Positions 8,922 to 16,828 of a stretch of 64,000 nt of DNA are shown here, piece by piece (position 1 is the stretch's first letter; each line of letters opens with the position of its first letter). The translations under genes and the position numbers were made by a program. The stretch comes from Herbidospora yilanensis (GTDB taxonomy: Bacteria > Actinomycetota > Actinomycetes > Streptosporangiales > Streptosporangiaceae): the NCBI RefSeq assembly GCF_001570565.1, contig NZ_BBXE01000018.1, positions 215,022-279,021 of the forward strand, given 5' to 3'. The notes under the pieces are model-generated. The model saw nothing but the letters and a program-made list of their open reading frames with translations. It was not told where the DNA came from and made no database searches.

Positions 8922-10055
8922 GTGGAGATCAACGTCGCGGGCTTCGACAACGTCTACCGGACCCAGCAGGCACGTTTCCCGGCGCGGGAGATCGCCTGGC
9001 AACCGGTCCACACCGTCTACGTGCCGGCGAACCTGCTGACCGCCTCGACGGTCGCCGACTGGGGCGCCGAGGCGGCCGGGCTGCTCGGCCTGGTCACTCC
9101 CGGTGAGTTCGCCGCGCTGTTCGGCGGCGACGTCCACGACCGGGTGGCGCGGACGCTGGCCCGGGAGCCGGTCCAGGACCTGCGAATCGACTTCGAAGAC
9201 GGCTACACCGGCGCCGACGAGGACGCCGACGCGGTCCGGGCCGCCGAGGCGGTGGCCGCCATGCCGGCGCTCCCCCGGCGCTGGGGCGTGCGGGTGAAGT
9301 CGTTCGCCGACGGCGACCCCGGGCGGTCGCTGCGCACCCTGCGCGGGTTCCTGGAGCGGGTCGTCGAGCTCAAAGGCGGTCTCCCGGACGGCTTCGTGAT
9401 CACCTTCCCCAAGGTGCTGATGGAGTCCTACCTGGGGATGTTCGCCCGTTCCCTGGCCGAGATCGAACACGACCTGGGCCTGCCGGCGCTGGGCTTCGAG
9501 ATGCAGGTCGAGGCGCCGCAGACGATCCTGTTCCTCCAGCGTTCCCCCGACCTGGTGGCCAACCTGCGCGGGCGGCTGAGGGCGGCCCACTTCGGCGTCT
9601 TCGACTACACCGCCGCCTGCGGCCTGCCGCCCCACGAGCAGCGGCTCGACCATCCGGCCTGCGACCACGCCCGCCACGTCATGCAGACGGTGCTCCACCC
9701 CGAGGGCGTCGAGTTGTCCGACGGCTCGCTGGCCGCCGCGCCCGCCTCATCGTCCCGGGACGACGTGCTGGCGCTGTGGCGGCGGCACGCCGAGACGGTG
9801 CGCCACTCGCTGGCCCACGGCTTCTACCAGGGCTGGGACATGCACCCGTCCCACCTGGTCAGCCGCTTCGCCGTGGTCTACGCCCACCACCTGGCGACCT
9901 ACGCCGAATACCGGGCCAGGGTCGACGCCTGGCGGGCCCGACGCCAGGAGGGCGGGGTGCTCGACGAGCCCGCCACCATCAAGACCCTGGTCGCCGCGCT
10001 GCGCCGGGCCGATCTCGCGCTCGGGCTTGACAGTCCTCCGACAGGAAACCTATAA
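8922..10055 (+). CDS. DUF6986 / HpcH-HpaI aldolase-like protein
   Basis: A 377-residue TIM-barrel protein related to citrate lyase beta/HpcH-type aldolases. The region LRIDFEDGYTGADEDADAVR (about 87-106) carries the acidic residues expected near the metal site, and later segments GFVITFPKVLME and LGFEMQVEAPQTIL fit barrel strands with a conserved Glu. Family members in streptomycetes often lie near malate synthase or ureide genes, but no such neighbours are seen here. The substrate is unknown. The GTG start at 8922 follows fprA closely. The last codons overlap the -35 and -10 boxes of the next operon's promoter. Confidence 0.75.
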   Translation: MEINVAGFDNVYRTQQARFPAREIAWQPVHTVYVPANLLTASTVADWGAEAAGLLGLVTPGEFAALFGGDVHDRVARTLAREPVQDLRIDFEDGYTGADEDADAVRAAEAVAAMPALPRRWGVRVKSFADGDPGRSLRTLRGFLERVVELKGGLPDGFVITFPKVLMESYLGMFARSLAEIEHDLGLPALGFEMQVEAPQTILFLQRSPDLVANLRGRLRAAHFGVFDYTAACGLPPHEQRLDHPACDHARHVMQTVLHPEGVELSDGSLAAAPASSSRDDVLALWRRHAETVRHSLAHGFYQGWDMHPSHLVSRFAVVYAHHLATYAEYRARVDAWRARRQEGGVLDEPATIKTLVAALRRADLALGLDSPPTGNL

Positions 10056-10069
10056 CTTCAGTTGTAGGT
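10027..10069 (+). promoter_or_regulatory. Heat-shock operon promoter with inverted-repeat operator
   Basis: A near-consensus promoter: TTGACA (10027-10032), an 18-base spacer, and TATAAC (10051-10056). The -10 box lies inside an inverted repeat: ACCTATAAC (10048-10056), four bases, then GTTGTAGGT (10061-10069), one mismatch between arms. This is placed to act as a repressor operator for the hsp20-merR operon. It does not resemble the HAIR element bound by classical HspR. The boxes overlap the 3' end of the DUF6986 gene. Confidence 0.7.
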
Positions 10070-10138
10070 TCTCTCTCAGACAGGAGACAGGTTGACGGGA
10101 GCCCGAGGGGTCTCCCGGATCTTCGGAGGTGATGCGCG

Positions 10139-10570
10139 ATGTTGCTGACGTCGATCGACCCGTTCGTGCAGGAGTTCGAGCGGCAGTTCAATCAGCTGAC
10201 CCGGCAGTACACGAAGGACGAGACCGGCGCCGTCATGCCGATGGACGGCATCCGCCGCGCCGACGACGTCGTCCTCCGCTTCGACCTTCCCGGCATCGAC
10301 CCGGGCTCGGTCGAGGTCACCGTCGACCGGGGCGTGCTGACCGTCTCGGCCCGCCGCTCGGAGGAGTACGCCGAGGGCGAGCGCGCGTTCGTGCGGGAAC
10401 GGGTCATGGGAACCTTCACCCGGCGGGTCTACCTCTCCGAGCACCTCGACGCGGAGGCCATCGAGGCCGCCTACGACAACGGCGTCCTGGCCGTCCGCAT
10501 CCCGGTCCTGGAGAAGGCCAGGCCGCGCAAGATCGTCATCAACACCGGCCACCGGGCCATCGACGGCTGA
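10139..10570 (+). CDS. Small heat-shock protein, Hsp20/alpha-crystallin family
   Basis: ATP-independent holdase chaperone of 143 residues. The alpha-crystallin domain covers about 40-130: MDGIRRADDVVLRFDLPGIDPGSVEVTVDRGVLTVSARR, then FVRERVMGTFTRRVYLSEHLDAEAIEAAYDNGVLAVRIPV, which includes the conserved GVL motif; the final K-PRKI segment resembles the I-x-I oligomerisation tail. The ATG at 10139 follows GGAGGTGA. It is transcribed from the promoter at 10027 and lies 16 bp before a MerR-type regulator gene, so autoregulation in one operon is likely. Confidence 0.93.
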   Translation: MLLTSIDPFVQEFERQFNQLTRQYTKDETGAVMPMDGIRRADDVVLRFDLPGIDPGSVEVTVDRGVLTVSARRSEEYAEGERAFVRERVMGTFTRRVYLSEHLDAEAIEAAYDNGVLAVRIPVLEKARPRKIVINTGHRAIDG

Positions 10571-10586
10571 AGCGGAAAGGGGGCGG

Positions 10587-10934
10587 ATGAGCGCGGAACT
10601 GCCGGGGGCCTACCCCGTCGGCCTGTCGGCCTTGGACGACGAGTTCGCCCCCATGTTCAGCGTGGGCCAGGTCGCCTCGATGCTGGATGTTCAGCAGGCG
10701 TTCCTGCGCCGCATCGACCAGCAGCAGGTGGTCTCGCCCCAGCGCTCGGCCGGCGGCCAGCGCCGTTACAGCCGTCACGACATCGGTCAGATCCGGCAGG
10801 TGGTCGTCCTGATGGGCGAGGGCATGACCCTGGCGGCCATCCGCCGGATCATCGAGCTCGAATTCGAGGTCATCGCGCTCCGCCGCGAACGCGACGAACT
10901 CGCGGCCCGGCTGCGCCGGCTAGGCGTCGAGTAG
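10587..10934 (+). CDS. MerR family regulator of the hsp20 operon (HspR-like)
   Basis: A 115-residue MerR-type regulator. Residues about 23-90 form the winged-helix domain: MFSVGQVASMLDVQQAFLRRIDQQQVVSPQRSAGGQRRYSRHDI, followed by MGEGMTLAAIRRIIELE and a short coiled coil (ALRRERDELAARLRRLG) for dimerisation. There is no effector domain and no Cys, unlike metal sensors; the architecture matches HspR-type repressors. Being second in the hsp20 operon, it probably represses its own promoter through the inverted repeat at 10048-10069. Its 3' end overlaps the convergent cutC by 15 bp. Confidence 0.85.
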   Translation: MSAELPGAYPVGLSALDDEFAPMFSVGQVASMLDVQQAFLRRIDQQQVVSPQRSAGGQRRYSRHDIGQIRQVVVLMGEGMTLAAIRRIIELEFEVIALRRERDELAARLRRLGVE

Positions 10935-11597
10935 CGCGCGCCAGCGGGCCACCCGCCGGGGGTCGACGGCCGACAACCACGACTCGCGCGCCGCGCTGCC
11001 GATGTGGAAGGCCTTGACCCCGTAGTCGAGCAGCACCGGCACGTGGTCGAACGACAACCCTCCCCCGGCCATGATCAGCGCCGCGTCGCCGGCCTCGGCC
11101 CGCGTGCGCAGCACCGGCAGCCCCTCGCCCACCCCGCGCGGGGAGCCCGACGTCAGGATCGTGGCCAGGTTGGGCAGCAGCCGCACGGCCCGCCAGCCCG
11201 CCTGGACGTCGGCCGCGTGGTCGACCGCGCGGTGGAAGGTCCACGGCAGCGGCGCGGCCGCGTGGATCAGCGCCTCGGTGGCCGCCAGGTCGACGGCCCC
11301 CTCGGCGGTGAGGAAACCGAAGACGAAACCGGCCGCGCCGGCCTCGGCCATCTCGCGCACCTGAGCGCGCAGCCGGGCCAGTTCCTCGTCGCCCGCGGTG
11401 AAACCGGCGTCGAGCCGGACCATCACCATCTGCGGCAACGTGCACTTCTCGGCGATCGCGGCGACCGTCTCCGCCGGCGGGGTGAGCCCGCCGGCGGACA
11501 TGTCGGCCACGACCTCCAGGCGATCGGCGCCGCCCTCTTCTGCGGCGACGGCGTCGCGCACGTCGAGCACGATGACTTCAAGCAACGGTCCGGTCAT
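10920..11597 (-). CDS. cutC: CutC family protein
   Basis: A 225-residue TIM-barrel protein of the CutC family. Motifs include LEVIVLDVRDAVAAEEGGADRLEVVADMSAGGLTPP, with the family's AEEGGADRLE segment, and TFHRAVDH and ILTSG further on. CutC was named for copper homeostasis in E. coli, but that role is disputed and the enzymatic activity is not settled. I chose the ATG at 11597 since the conserved N-terminal strand starts there; the longer ORF to 12125 runs antisense-like through the acetyltransferase gene. It is shorter than E. coli CutC (about 248 residues) at the C-terminus. Confidence 0.88.
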   Translation of the reverse strand: MTGPLLEVIVLDVRDAVAAEEGGADRLEVVADMSAGGLTPPAETVAAIAEKCTLPQMVMVRLDAGFTAGDEELARLRAQVREMAEAGAAGFVFGFLTAEGAVDLAATEALIHAAAPLPWTFHRAVDHAADVQAGWRAVRLLPNLATILTSGSPRGVGEGLPVLRTRAEAGDAALIMAGGGLSFDHVPVLLDYGVKAFHIGSAARESWLSAVDPRRVARWRALLDA

Positions 11598-11629
11598 GGG
11601 GGAACAGTAGCGGGTCCTCTCACGCCTCT

Positions 11630-12226
11630 TCAGTGGGTCAGCAGGACCTTTCCGGCGGCGGTGAGGTCGCGCACCCTGGCCTCGGTCCGGCCGCCGCGCA
11701 GCCCCGCCGGGCGCTCGAACAACGCCCCCGACGCGCGGTGCGGGAGGTCGACCGTGCGGACGTGCCGGAACCGCTGCCCGAGGTAGTAGCCCTGCAGGCG
11801 GAGGTTCTCCTTGGAGCAGTCGAGCCGCACGTGCCGCCGCCCGGCCGCCAGGGCCCGCAGACCGGCCCAGTCGAGCAGCACCTCGCCGAGCCCCCGGCCC
11901 GAGTGGGCCCGGTTCACCGCGAGCTTGTGGACGTAGAACGCCGATTCCGGACGGTCGGACGGCGTCCAGAACTCGGCGTCGGCGTGGTCGTCGAGGGCCA
12001 TCACGGCGGCCGTTTCGTCGGCGACGGTCAGGACGTAGAGGACTCCTTCGTCGATGAGGGGTTCGATGCGCGCGGCCGGGAAACCGCCGCTCGGCCACTG
12101 TCGGACGCCGAGGCCGTCGAGCCACCGCGCCGCGTCCGCGAGCAGAGTGAGCACGTCGGGGAGGTCGGTGGCGTCCGCCCGGCGGAGCACAAGTTCTGCG
12201 GAGAGGTTGAGGGTGTCGATGCGCAT
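11630..12226 (-). CDS. GNAT family N-acetyltransferase
   Basis: A 198-residue protein with the GNAT acetyl-CoA-binding pattern: FYVHKLAVNRAHSGRGLGEVLLDWAGLRAL, where RGLGE fits motif A (R/Q-x-x-G-x-G/A), followed by RLDCSKENLRLQGYYLGQRFRHV. Such enzymes acetylate small amines or protein termini; the substrate cannot be read from sequence. The C-terminal ~35 residues after PHRASGALFERP are not part of the core fold. It lies 32 bp upstream of cutC on the same strand, so the two may be co-transcribed. Confidence 0.85.
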   Translation of the reverse strand: MRIDTLNLSAELVLRRADATDLPDVLTLLADAARWLDGLGVRQWPSGGFPAARIEPLIDEGVLYVLTVADETAAVMALDDHADAEFWTPSDRPESAFYVHKLAVNRAHSGRGLGEVLLDWAGLRALAAGRRHVRLDCSKENLRLQGYYLGQRFRHVRTVDLPHRASGALFERPAGLRGGRTEARVRDLTAAGKVLLTH

Positions 12227-12542
12227 GGGGGATCCCTTCGTTGCTGCGGGTTTACCTGTGATTACTGAGAGTGACCAATTAGGTGCGCACGGCGTCCGTC
12301 GCCCCTAAAGCGCGACCTGATTGGACGAAATGGGGGCTACCGGCCCGCGCCTCTTCGAGGGAGGTTCACAACGCGAGCCACGGCCGCCCGCTTCCCGCTA
12401 GCGACCTCGCGCGAGAAGGCAGGCCTGATACCTGCGGTGGCGGCGTTTGACGCACACGCCGACGCCACCCCGAGCGCGGCCCGGGGGGCGCTCGCGGCGC
12501 GACCACAGGTGAGGCGGTCCTAGACGGACGGCCTGAGTTCGG
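12227..12542. other. 316-bp intergenic stretch, no gene seen
   Basis: Between the acetyltransferase start and the GntR regulator stop. I see no convincing ORF, tRNA cloverleaf or long hairpin. The first ~80 bases are relatively AT-rich and probably hold the acetyltransferase promoter. The rest is GC-rich with only short imperfect inverted repeats. Confidence 0.4.
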
Positions 12543-13298
12543 TCAATGGCGTTCCAGCTCGTACCTGATCAGATGCTTGTCGGCGGGGAGCACCGACACG
12601 GCGACCCGGACGGGTGCTTCGTCAGGGTCGTACCCAACACGGACATAGACGACAACTGGTGTACCGGGTTCTAGCTGTAGACGTGTCGATTCATCCGGAG
12701 TTGGCATACGTGCCGAAATATCGTCGACAAAGCGGACCTGGGGATGCCCCAGCTCCTCGAGAACCCGGTTGGCCCCGCGGGTGATGTTGCCGGGACGCAC
12801 GATCTCGGAGTCGGCGACCAGCCTGAGCGGGTAGTAGGAGTCGTTCGTGTTGTACGGCTGGCCGTCCACGTAGCGCAGCCGGCGGCGCACCACGGTGTGG
12901 GCGTCGTCCTCGACGAGTTCGAGGCGGGTGGCGACGTCGGGGGGCGGCTGCACGATCTGCACTTCTATGTTCTGCTCGGCCACCCGCCCCTCGGAGGTGA
13001 CGGCGTGCACGAAGGCGTCGAAGCGCGGCAGGTCGCCACCGAGGGGTAACAACTCGTCCTGCGGGCGCATGAGAAGAGGCCGGCGTTCCCGGACGAAGGT
13101 GCCACGTCGGCGCATGCGGAGGATGAGGCCCTCGTTCTCCAGCTCACCCAGGGCCAGGCGGACCGTGTTGCGGCTGACCTGATGGCCGTCCATGAGCTCG
13201 GTCTCGGTGGGGATCTGATCACCCGGGCGGAACTCACCCGAGTAGATGGCCTTCCGGAGTTCGGCGGCCACCTGCTGGTAGAGCGACGATCGTGCCAT
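12543..13298 (-). CDS. GntR/HutC family transcriptional regulator
   Basis: A 251-residue regulator. The N-terminal winged helix (about 1-70: LYQQVAAELRKAIYSGEFRPGDQIPTETELMDGHQVSRNTVRLALGELENEGLI) is the GntR domain. The remainder is a UTRA ligand-binding domain of the HutC type, ending in the typical DEAPVRVAVSVLPADKHLIRYEL. The ligand is not predictable. It is divergent from a small hypothetical gene, and a matching pair of inverted 11-base sites flanks the shared intergenic region, suggesting autoregulation. Confidence 0.88.
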   Translation of the reverse strand: MARSSLYQQVAAELRKAIYSGEFRPGDQIPTETELMDGHQVSRNTVRLALGELENEGLILRMRRRGTFVRERRPLLMRPQDELLPLGGDLPRFDAFVHAVTSEGRVAEQNIEVQIVQPPPDVATRLELVEDDAHTVVRRRLRYVDGQPYNTNDSYYPLRLVADSEIVRPGNITRGANRVLEELGHPQVRFVDDISARMPTPDESTRLQLEPGTPVVVYVRVGYDPDEAPVRVAVSVLPADKHLIRYELERH

Positions 13299-13316
13299 CT
13301 TTCCTCAATCCACCCT

Positions 13317-13410
13317 TTTGTGCCAACAAATCTAGACGATCTCGGTCTAACTTGGAACAACCACTTGACCCCACGGCGTGAGCCCCGCATTATCCAAACG
13401 TTGGTACAAA
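13317..13410. promoter_or_regulatory. Paired candidate GntR operators in divergent promoter region
   Basis: TTTGTGCCAAC at 13317-13327 and, in inverse orientation, GTTGGTACAAA at 13400-13410 (its complement TTTGTACCAAC differs by one base). One site is 18 bp upstream of the GntR start, the other 22 bp upstream of the divergent small gene. The symmetric placement fits binding by the adjacent regulator to control both genes. This is inference from repetition and position only. Confidence 0.5.
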
Positions 13411-13432
13411 TCCATCCAATGGGGGTGGGCCG

Positions 13433-13747
13433 GTGTTGGCGGTCCGTTCGGGTAGGCCATACCTGCCCTGGCGCGATCCCTGTGAGGCGACGCGACTCCT
13501 GAGGTACGCGCTGCATCGTCAGGGCTTCACCCACACCTACCAGAGCAACGGAAATGGGATGTCCGTTCTGTCGGTATCGGCCGATCTGACCGTTTGGTGC
13601 AAGCACGGGTCGTTCGTCTGGAATGAGGATGGTCGCGAGATGACACATCCGTCCGACGACCCGGTGGGCGCGGCCCGGTTGATCCAGCGCCACTACCGCG
13701 CACCGCTCGCGGAAGACGACGGTGCCCCAGTGACTCCGCGCGATTAG
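13433..13747 (+). CDS. Small hypothetical protein
   Basis: A 104-residue soluble protein (MLAVRSGRPYLPWRDPCEATRLLRYALHRQGF...). It is predicted to have an alternating beta structure with MSVLSVSADLTVWCKHGSFVW and a C-terminal helix (GAARLIQRHYRAPLA). I do not recognise the family. The GTG start at 13433 is uncertain because no ribosome-binding site is clear. It is divergent from the GntR regulator and followed by a strong terminator, so it is a single-gene unit probably controlled by that regulator. Confidence 0.6.
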   Translation: MLAVRSGRPYLPWRDPCEATRLLRYALHRQGFTHTYQSNGNGMSVLSVSADLTVWCKHGSFVWNEDGREMTHPSDDPVGAARLIQRHYRAPLAEDDGAPVTPRD

Positions 13748-13810
13748 CGGCGCCTACGACCCCATCCCTCGCCGGGGTCGTCGGCATCCTCGCCGCCGCG
13801 CGGAGCGGTG

Positions 13811-13847
13811 CGTGTCCTGGCGGGTCCCCCACGCCCGCCAGGACACG
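13811..13847 (+). terminator. Strong hairpin terminator
   Basis: A perfect 14-bp stem, CGTGTCCTGGCGGG (13811-13824) with CCCGCCAGGACACG (13834-13847), closing a 9-base loop. It lies 63 bp after the small hypothetical gene and separates it from the envelope operon promoter. Confidence 0.85.
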
Positions 13848-13959
13848 CCACCGTTAATCCGCACCTTGACTTCACCGGCCGGTGAAAGGTTGCCCTGACC
13901 TGCCGGGACCGTTCCAAGACGGGATTTCGGCCGACACGCCATTGTCATTTGGCCGGGTC

Positions 13960-14058
13960 AGAAGTTCATATACTTAACTTCTCTGTAGAAGTTCTCGCTA
14001 GCTATAGTTCACGCTGCGATAACGCCACCCTTCCGCACATGTCATGAAACTTCATGAC
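13960..14058 (+). promoter_or_regulatory. AT-rich promoter region with repeats, upstream of the GtrA operon
   Basis: An unusually AT-rich stretch for this genome. AGAAGTT occurs at 13960-13966 and 13987-13993, and its complement AACTTCT at 13976-13982. TATAGT at 14003-14008 is a plausible -10 box. Downstream, GTCATGAAACTTCATGAC (14041-14058) is a palindrome with 8-bp arms. Together these suggest regulated transcription of the downstream four-gene operon. No adjacent regulator gene identifies the protein that binds. Confidence 0.55.
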
Positions 14059-14108
14059 GCTTGGCACGTACCAATCCGCGATCACCAGGTACAAGCCGTG
14101 GGGGACGA

Positions 14109-14531
14109 GTGGCGATTGTTCCGGATTATCACTTACGTGTGGTGCGATTTCTCCTGGTGGGTGGTTTCTGCTTCGGAGTCCAGTACCTCGCGATGACCGC
14201 AATGGCATCGGCCGGCGTCCCGTGGACCGCCGCCGATGCCATCGGTTTTCTCCTGTCAGCCCAGCTCAACTTCGTGTTGAGCTCGAAGTTCACCTGGGGG
14301 GACCGCCGTTTCCCGCTCACCGTCAGGAGATGGGCGGGCTACAACGGCACGGCACTCCTGTCGCTCGCCGTCAATACGGGCGTTTTCGCCCTTGTACACC
14401 CATACCTGCCAACTCTCATTTCCGCTGCGACCGGTGTCCTAATCGGCACGATTGTCACCTATCTCGTATGTGACAAGTTCGTATTCGCCACCCGTGAGAA
14501 GGCCCGAGAGAAGGCCGAGGCCCTCGCGTGA
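14109..14531 (+). CDS. GtrA family membrane protein
   Basis: A ~140-residue protein with four predicted transmembrane helices, typical of GtrA proteins that flip polyprenyl-phosphate-linked sugars or help glycosylate surface polymers. Motifs: VVRFLLVGGFCFGVQYLAM in the first helix, then DAIGFLLSAQLNFVLSSKFTW, and a final helix with TIVTYLVCDKFVFATREK. I prefer the GTG at 14109, preceded by GGGGA; an in-frame TTG at 14061 would add 16 residues. The stop overlaps the GTG of the next glycosyltransferase by 4 bp, as expected for a GtrA-GT2 pair. Confidence 0.85.
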   Translation: MAIVPDYHLRVVRFLLVGGFCFGVQYLAMTAMASAGVPWTAADAIGFLLSAQLNFVLSSKFTWGDRRFPLTVRRWAGYNGTALLSLAVNTGVFALVHPYLPTLISAATGVLIGTIVTYLVCDKFVFATREKAREKAEALA

Positions 14532-16828
14532 CCCTCGAAATTCCCGGCGCGCCGCCCCGAGCCGCGCGTTTGTACACCGAGGGCGTGACCGTCGTCATGC
14601 CCGCGTACAACGAAGAAGAGAACCTCCGGACAACAGTCGAGGACTTCCTCGGCACGCTGGCCGCCATGGAGCACCGGGTCGTCGTCGTCAACGACGGCTC
14701 CCCCGACGGCACCGGACGGGTGCTCGACGAGCTCGCCGAGCTCTACCCCGGACGTGTCATCGCCGTCCACCACCAGGTCAACCAGGGATACGGAGCGGCG
14801 GTCCGCACCGGCATCGCGGCCGCCCTCGACCAGACCGACATGCGGCGGATCCTGCTCACCGACTCCGACGGCCAGTTCAGGGCCGACGACCTGCTGACCT
14901 TCCTCCAGGTGCAGCGCGACGAACGCGCCGACGGAGTGATCGGCTACCGCAAGCACCGCGCCGACCCGTTCATGCGCAAGGTCAACGCGTGGATCTGGAC
15001 TCAGATGAGCCGGGTGCTGCTGCGCACCCGCAGCCGTGACGTCGACTGCGCCTACAAGCTGCTCGACCGCAAGCTCCTGGACGACCTGACGCTGACCGGC
15101 GAAGCCGCCGCGATCTCGCCGGAGCTGCTCGCCAAGATCGGCGCGGGCTACACGCGCATCGTCGAACACCCGGTCAACCACTACCCGCGCCAGCACGGCC
15201 ACCAGACCGGCGCGTCGATCAGGGTCATCCTGCGCTCGCTCACCAGCCTCGCCGGCGTCTACCGCGACCTGGTCAGAGACGGCCTGAAGTGGCGCCGCAC
15301 CCGCCGGGCCCTCACCCCCGACGACCCGCTGCTGGCCGTGGTGACCGGCCTCGCGTCCGTCCTGTCGGTCGTCGCGGCGGTCTACTACTTCAACGAGGGC
15401 GTCGTCCTCAGCTACAAGGACGCGGTCTCGCACGTCCTGATCGCGGCGCGTGTGGTCGACAGCCCGACCGCCGGCCTCGCCCAGCTCGGTGGTGTGTGGT
15501 TGCCGTTGCCACACGTCCTGGCGGTGCCGCTGGTGTGGATCGAGTTCTTCTACACGACCGGCCTCGCGTCGGGCATCGGCTCGATGATCTCGTTCGTCAT
15601 CACGGTGCGGTACCTGTACAAGATCGCCGACGGCATGGCGGGCACCCGCTGGGCCGGCGTGGCGGCGGCCGCGGTGTTCGCGCTGAACACCAACTCGCTC
15701 TACCTCCAGGCCACCCCGATGACCGAGTCGCTGCTGTTCGCCTGCATCGCGGGCGCGGTCTACCACCTCCAGGAGTGGTGCCGCACCGGGCGCTACGGCC
15801 AGATCGCCCTCTCCTCGATGTGGACCGTTCTCGCCACGCTGACCCGGTACGAGGGCTGGGTGCTCTGCCTCGCGGTCACCTGCGTCGTGGGCTACACCGC
15901 GCTGCGCCGGTGGCGCGGCTACACGCACATCGAGGCGAACCTGATCTTCTTCTCGGTGATCGCCTACAGCGGCATCGCCGCCTGGTGCGGGTGGAACTGG
16001 ATCATCTTCGGCAACCCGCTCTACTGGCAGGTCGGCGAGTACGCCAAGCCGTCTCTGTGGGTGACCGCCGGCGACCGGACCGTCGGCGACATCGTCGTCT
16101 CGGCCCAGACCTACCTGATCGCGATGGCCGACGACATCGGCTACGTGACGCTGGGCCTGGCCGCCCTCGGCGTGATCCTCTACTTCGCCCGCCACCGCGT
16201 CCACGCGGCCACGCTGGCGCCGTACGCCCTGCTCGGGTTCCTGCCGTTCTACATCTTCACGCTGTACGCCGGGCAGCGCCCGCTGCACGTCACCGAGATC
16301 CACGGCGACCTCTACAACGTGCGGTTCGGCATGGTCATGGCGCTGGGCGCGGCGGTGTTCGCGGGGTTCCTGGTGGCGTACGTCAAGCAGGCCAAGCCCT
16401 TCCTGGCGGTCGCCGTGGCGGCGACGGTGCTGGCGGTGCCCGGCACCAAGACGCTGGAGGAGCCGGTGGCCTACCTGAACTCCCCCGGCGGCCGGATCGA
16501 CGTCGGCTCGGCCACCTGGCTGAAAGCCAACTACGACGGCGGGCGGGTGCTGATGCAGAACTTCGGCAACGAGCTCGTCACCTTCCAGTCGCAGCTCCCC
16601 CTCGGGGAGATCATCTACGAGGGTTCGTTCCGGATGTGGGAACCGGCGCTCGAAGACCCCGTCGAGAGCGGGGTGCGCTGGATCTACATGCGCTCGTCGA
16701 AGGGCGCGGAGGACGGCGTCTACAAGTCGCTGCACGACACCCCGGTCCTCAACGAGAACTACCAGCTCCTCTACCAGGACGCCGACCGCCTGATCTACCG
16801 CGCCATCCGAACGGAGACCGTGCGATGA
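14528..16828 (+). CDS. GT2 glycosyltransferase fused to polytopic GT-C-like membrane domain
   Basis: A 766-residue two-part protein. Residues about 20-240 are a GT2 domain of the dolichol-phosphate-sugar synthase type: VTVVMPAYNEEENLRTTVEDFL, VVVVNDGSPDGT, and TDSDGQFRADD carrying the D-x-D metal site. From ~265 to ~650 there are about ten hydrophobic segments, with WLPLPHVLAVPLVWI and TRYEGWVLCLAV resembling PMT/ArnT-like GT-C enzymes. A soluble C-terminal tail (~650-766) follows. A plausible role is making a lipid-linked sugar and then transferring it at the membrane; that is inference from the fusion. It overlaps the genes on both sides by 4 bp. Confidence 0.85.
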   Translation: MTLEIPGAPPRAARLYTEGVTVVMPAYNEEENLRTTVEDFLGTLAAMEHRVVVVNDGSPDGTGRVLDELAELYPGRVIAVHHQVNQGYGAAVRTGIAAALDQTDMRRILLTDSDGQFRADDLLTFLQVQRDERADGVIGYRKHRADPFMRKVNAWIWTQMSRVLLRTRSRDVDCAYKLLDRKLLDDLTLTGEAAAISPELLAKIGAGYTRIVEHPVNHYPRQHGHQTGASIRVILRSLTSLAGVYRDLVRDGLKWRRTRRALTPDDPLLAVVTGLASVLSVVAAVYYFNEGVVLSYKDAVSHVLIAARVVDSPTAGLAQLGGVWLPLPHVLAVPLVWIEFFYTTGLASGIGSMISFVITVRYLYKIADGMAGTRWAGVAAAAVFALNTNSLYLQATPMTESLLFACIAGAVYHLQEWCRTGRYGQIALSSMWTVLATLTRYEGWVLCLAVTCVVGYTALRRWRGYTHIEANLIFFSVIAYSGIAAWCGWNWIIFGNPLYWQVGEYAKPSLWVTAGDRTVGDIVVSAQTYLIAMADDIGYVTLGLAALGVILYFARHRVHAATLAPYALLGFLPFYIFTLYAGQRPLHVTEIHGDLYNVRFGMVMALGAAVFAGFLVAYVKQAKPFLAVAVAATVLAVPGTKTLEEPVAYLNSPGGRIDVGSATWLKANYDGGRVLMQNFGNELVTFQSQLPLGEIIYEGSFRMWEPALEDPVESGVRWIYMRSSKGAEDGVYKSLHDTPVLNENYQLLYQDADRLIYRAIRTETVR

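Noticed and set aside
10027-10138. Classical HAIR element for HspR
   Set aside because: Neither CTTGAGT nor its complement is present at the right spacing; the only clear inverted repeat is different.
12227-12542. tRNA or small RNA gene in the gap
   Set aside because: No cloverleaf with a GTTC-type T loop and no strong terminator-like stem could be found by eye.
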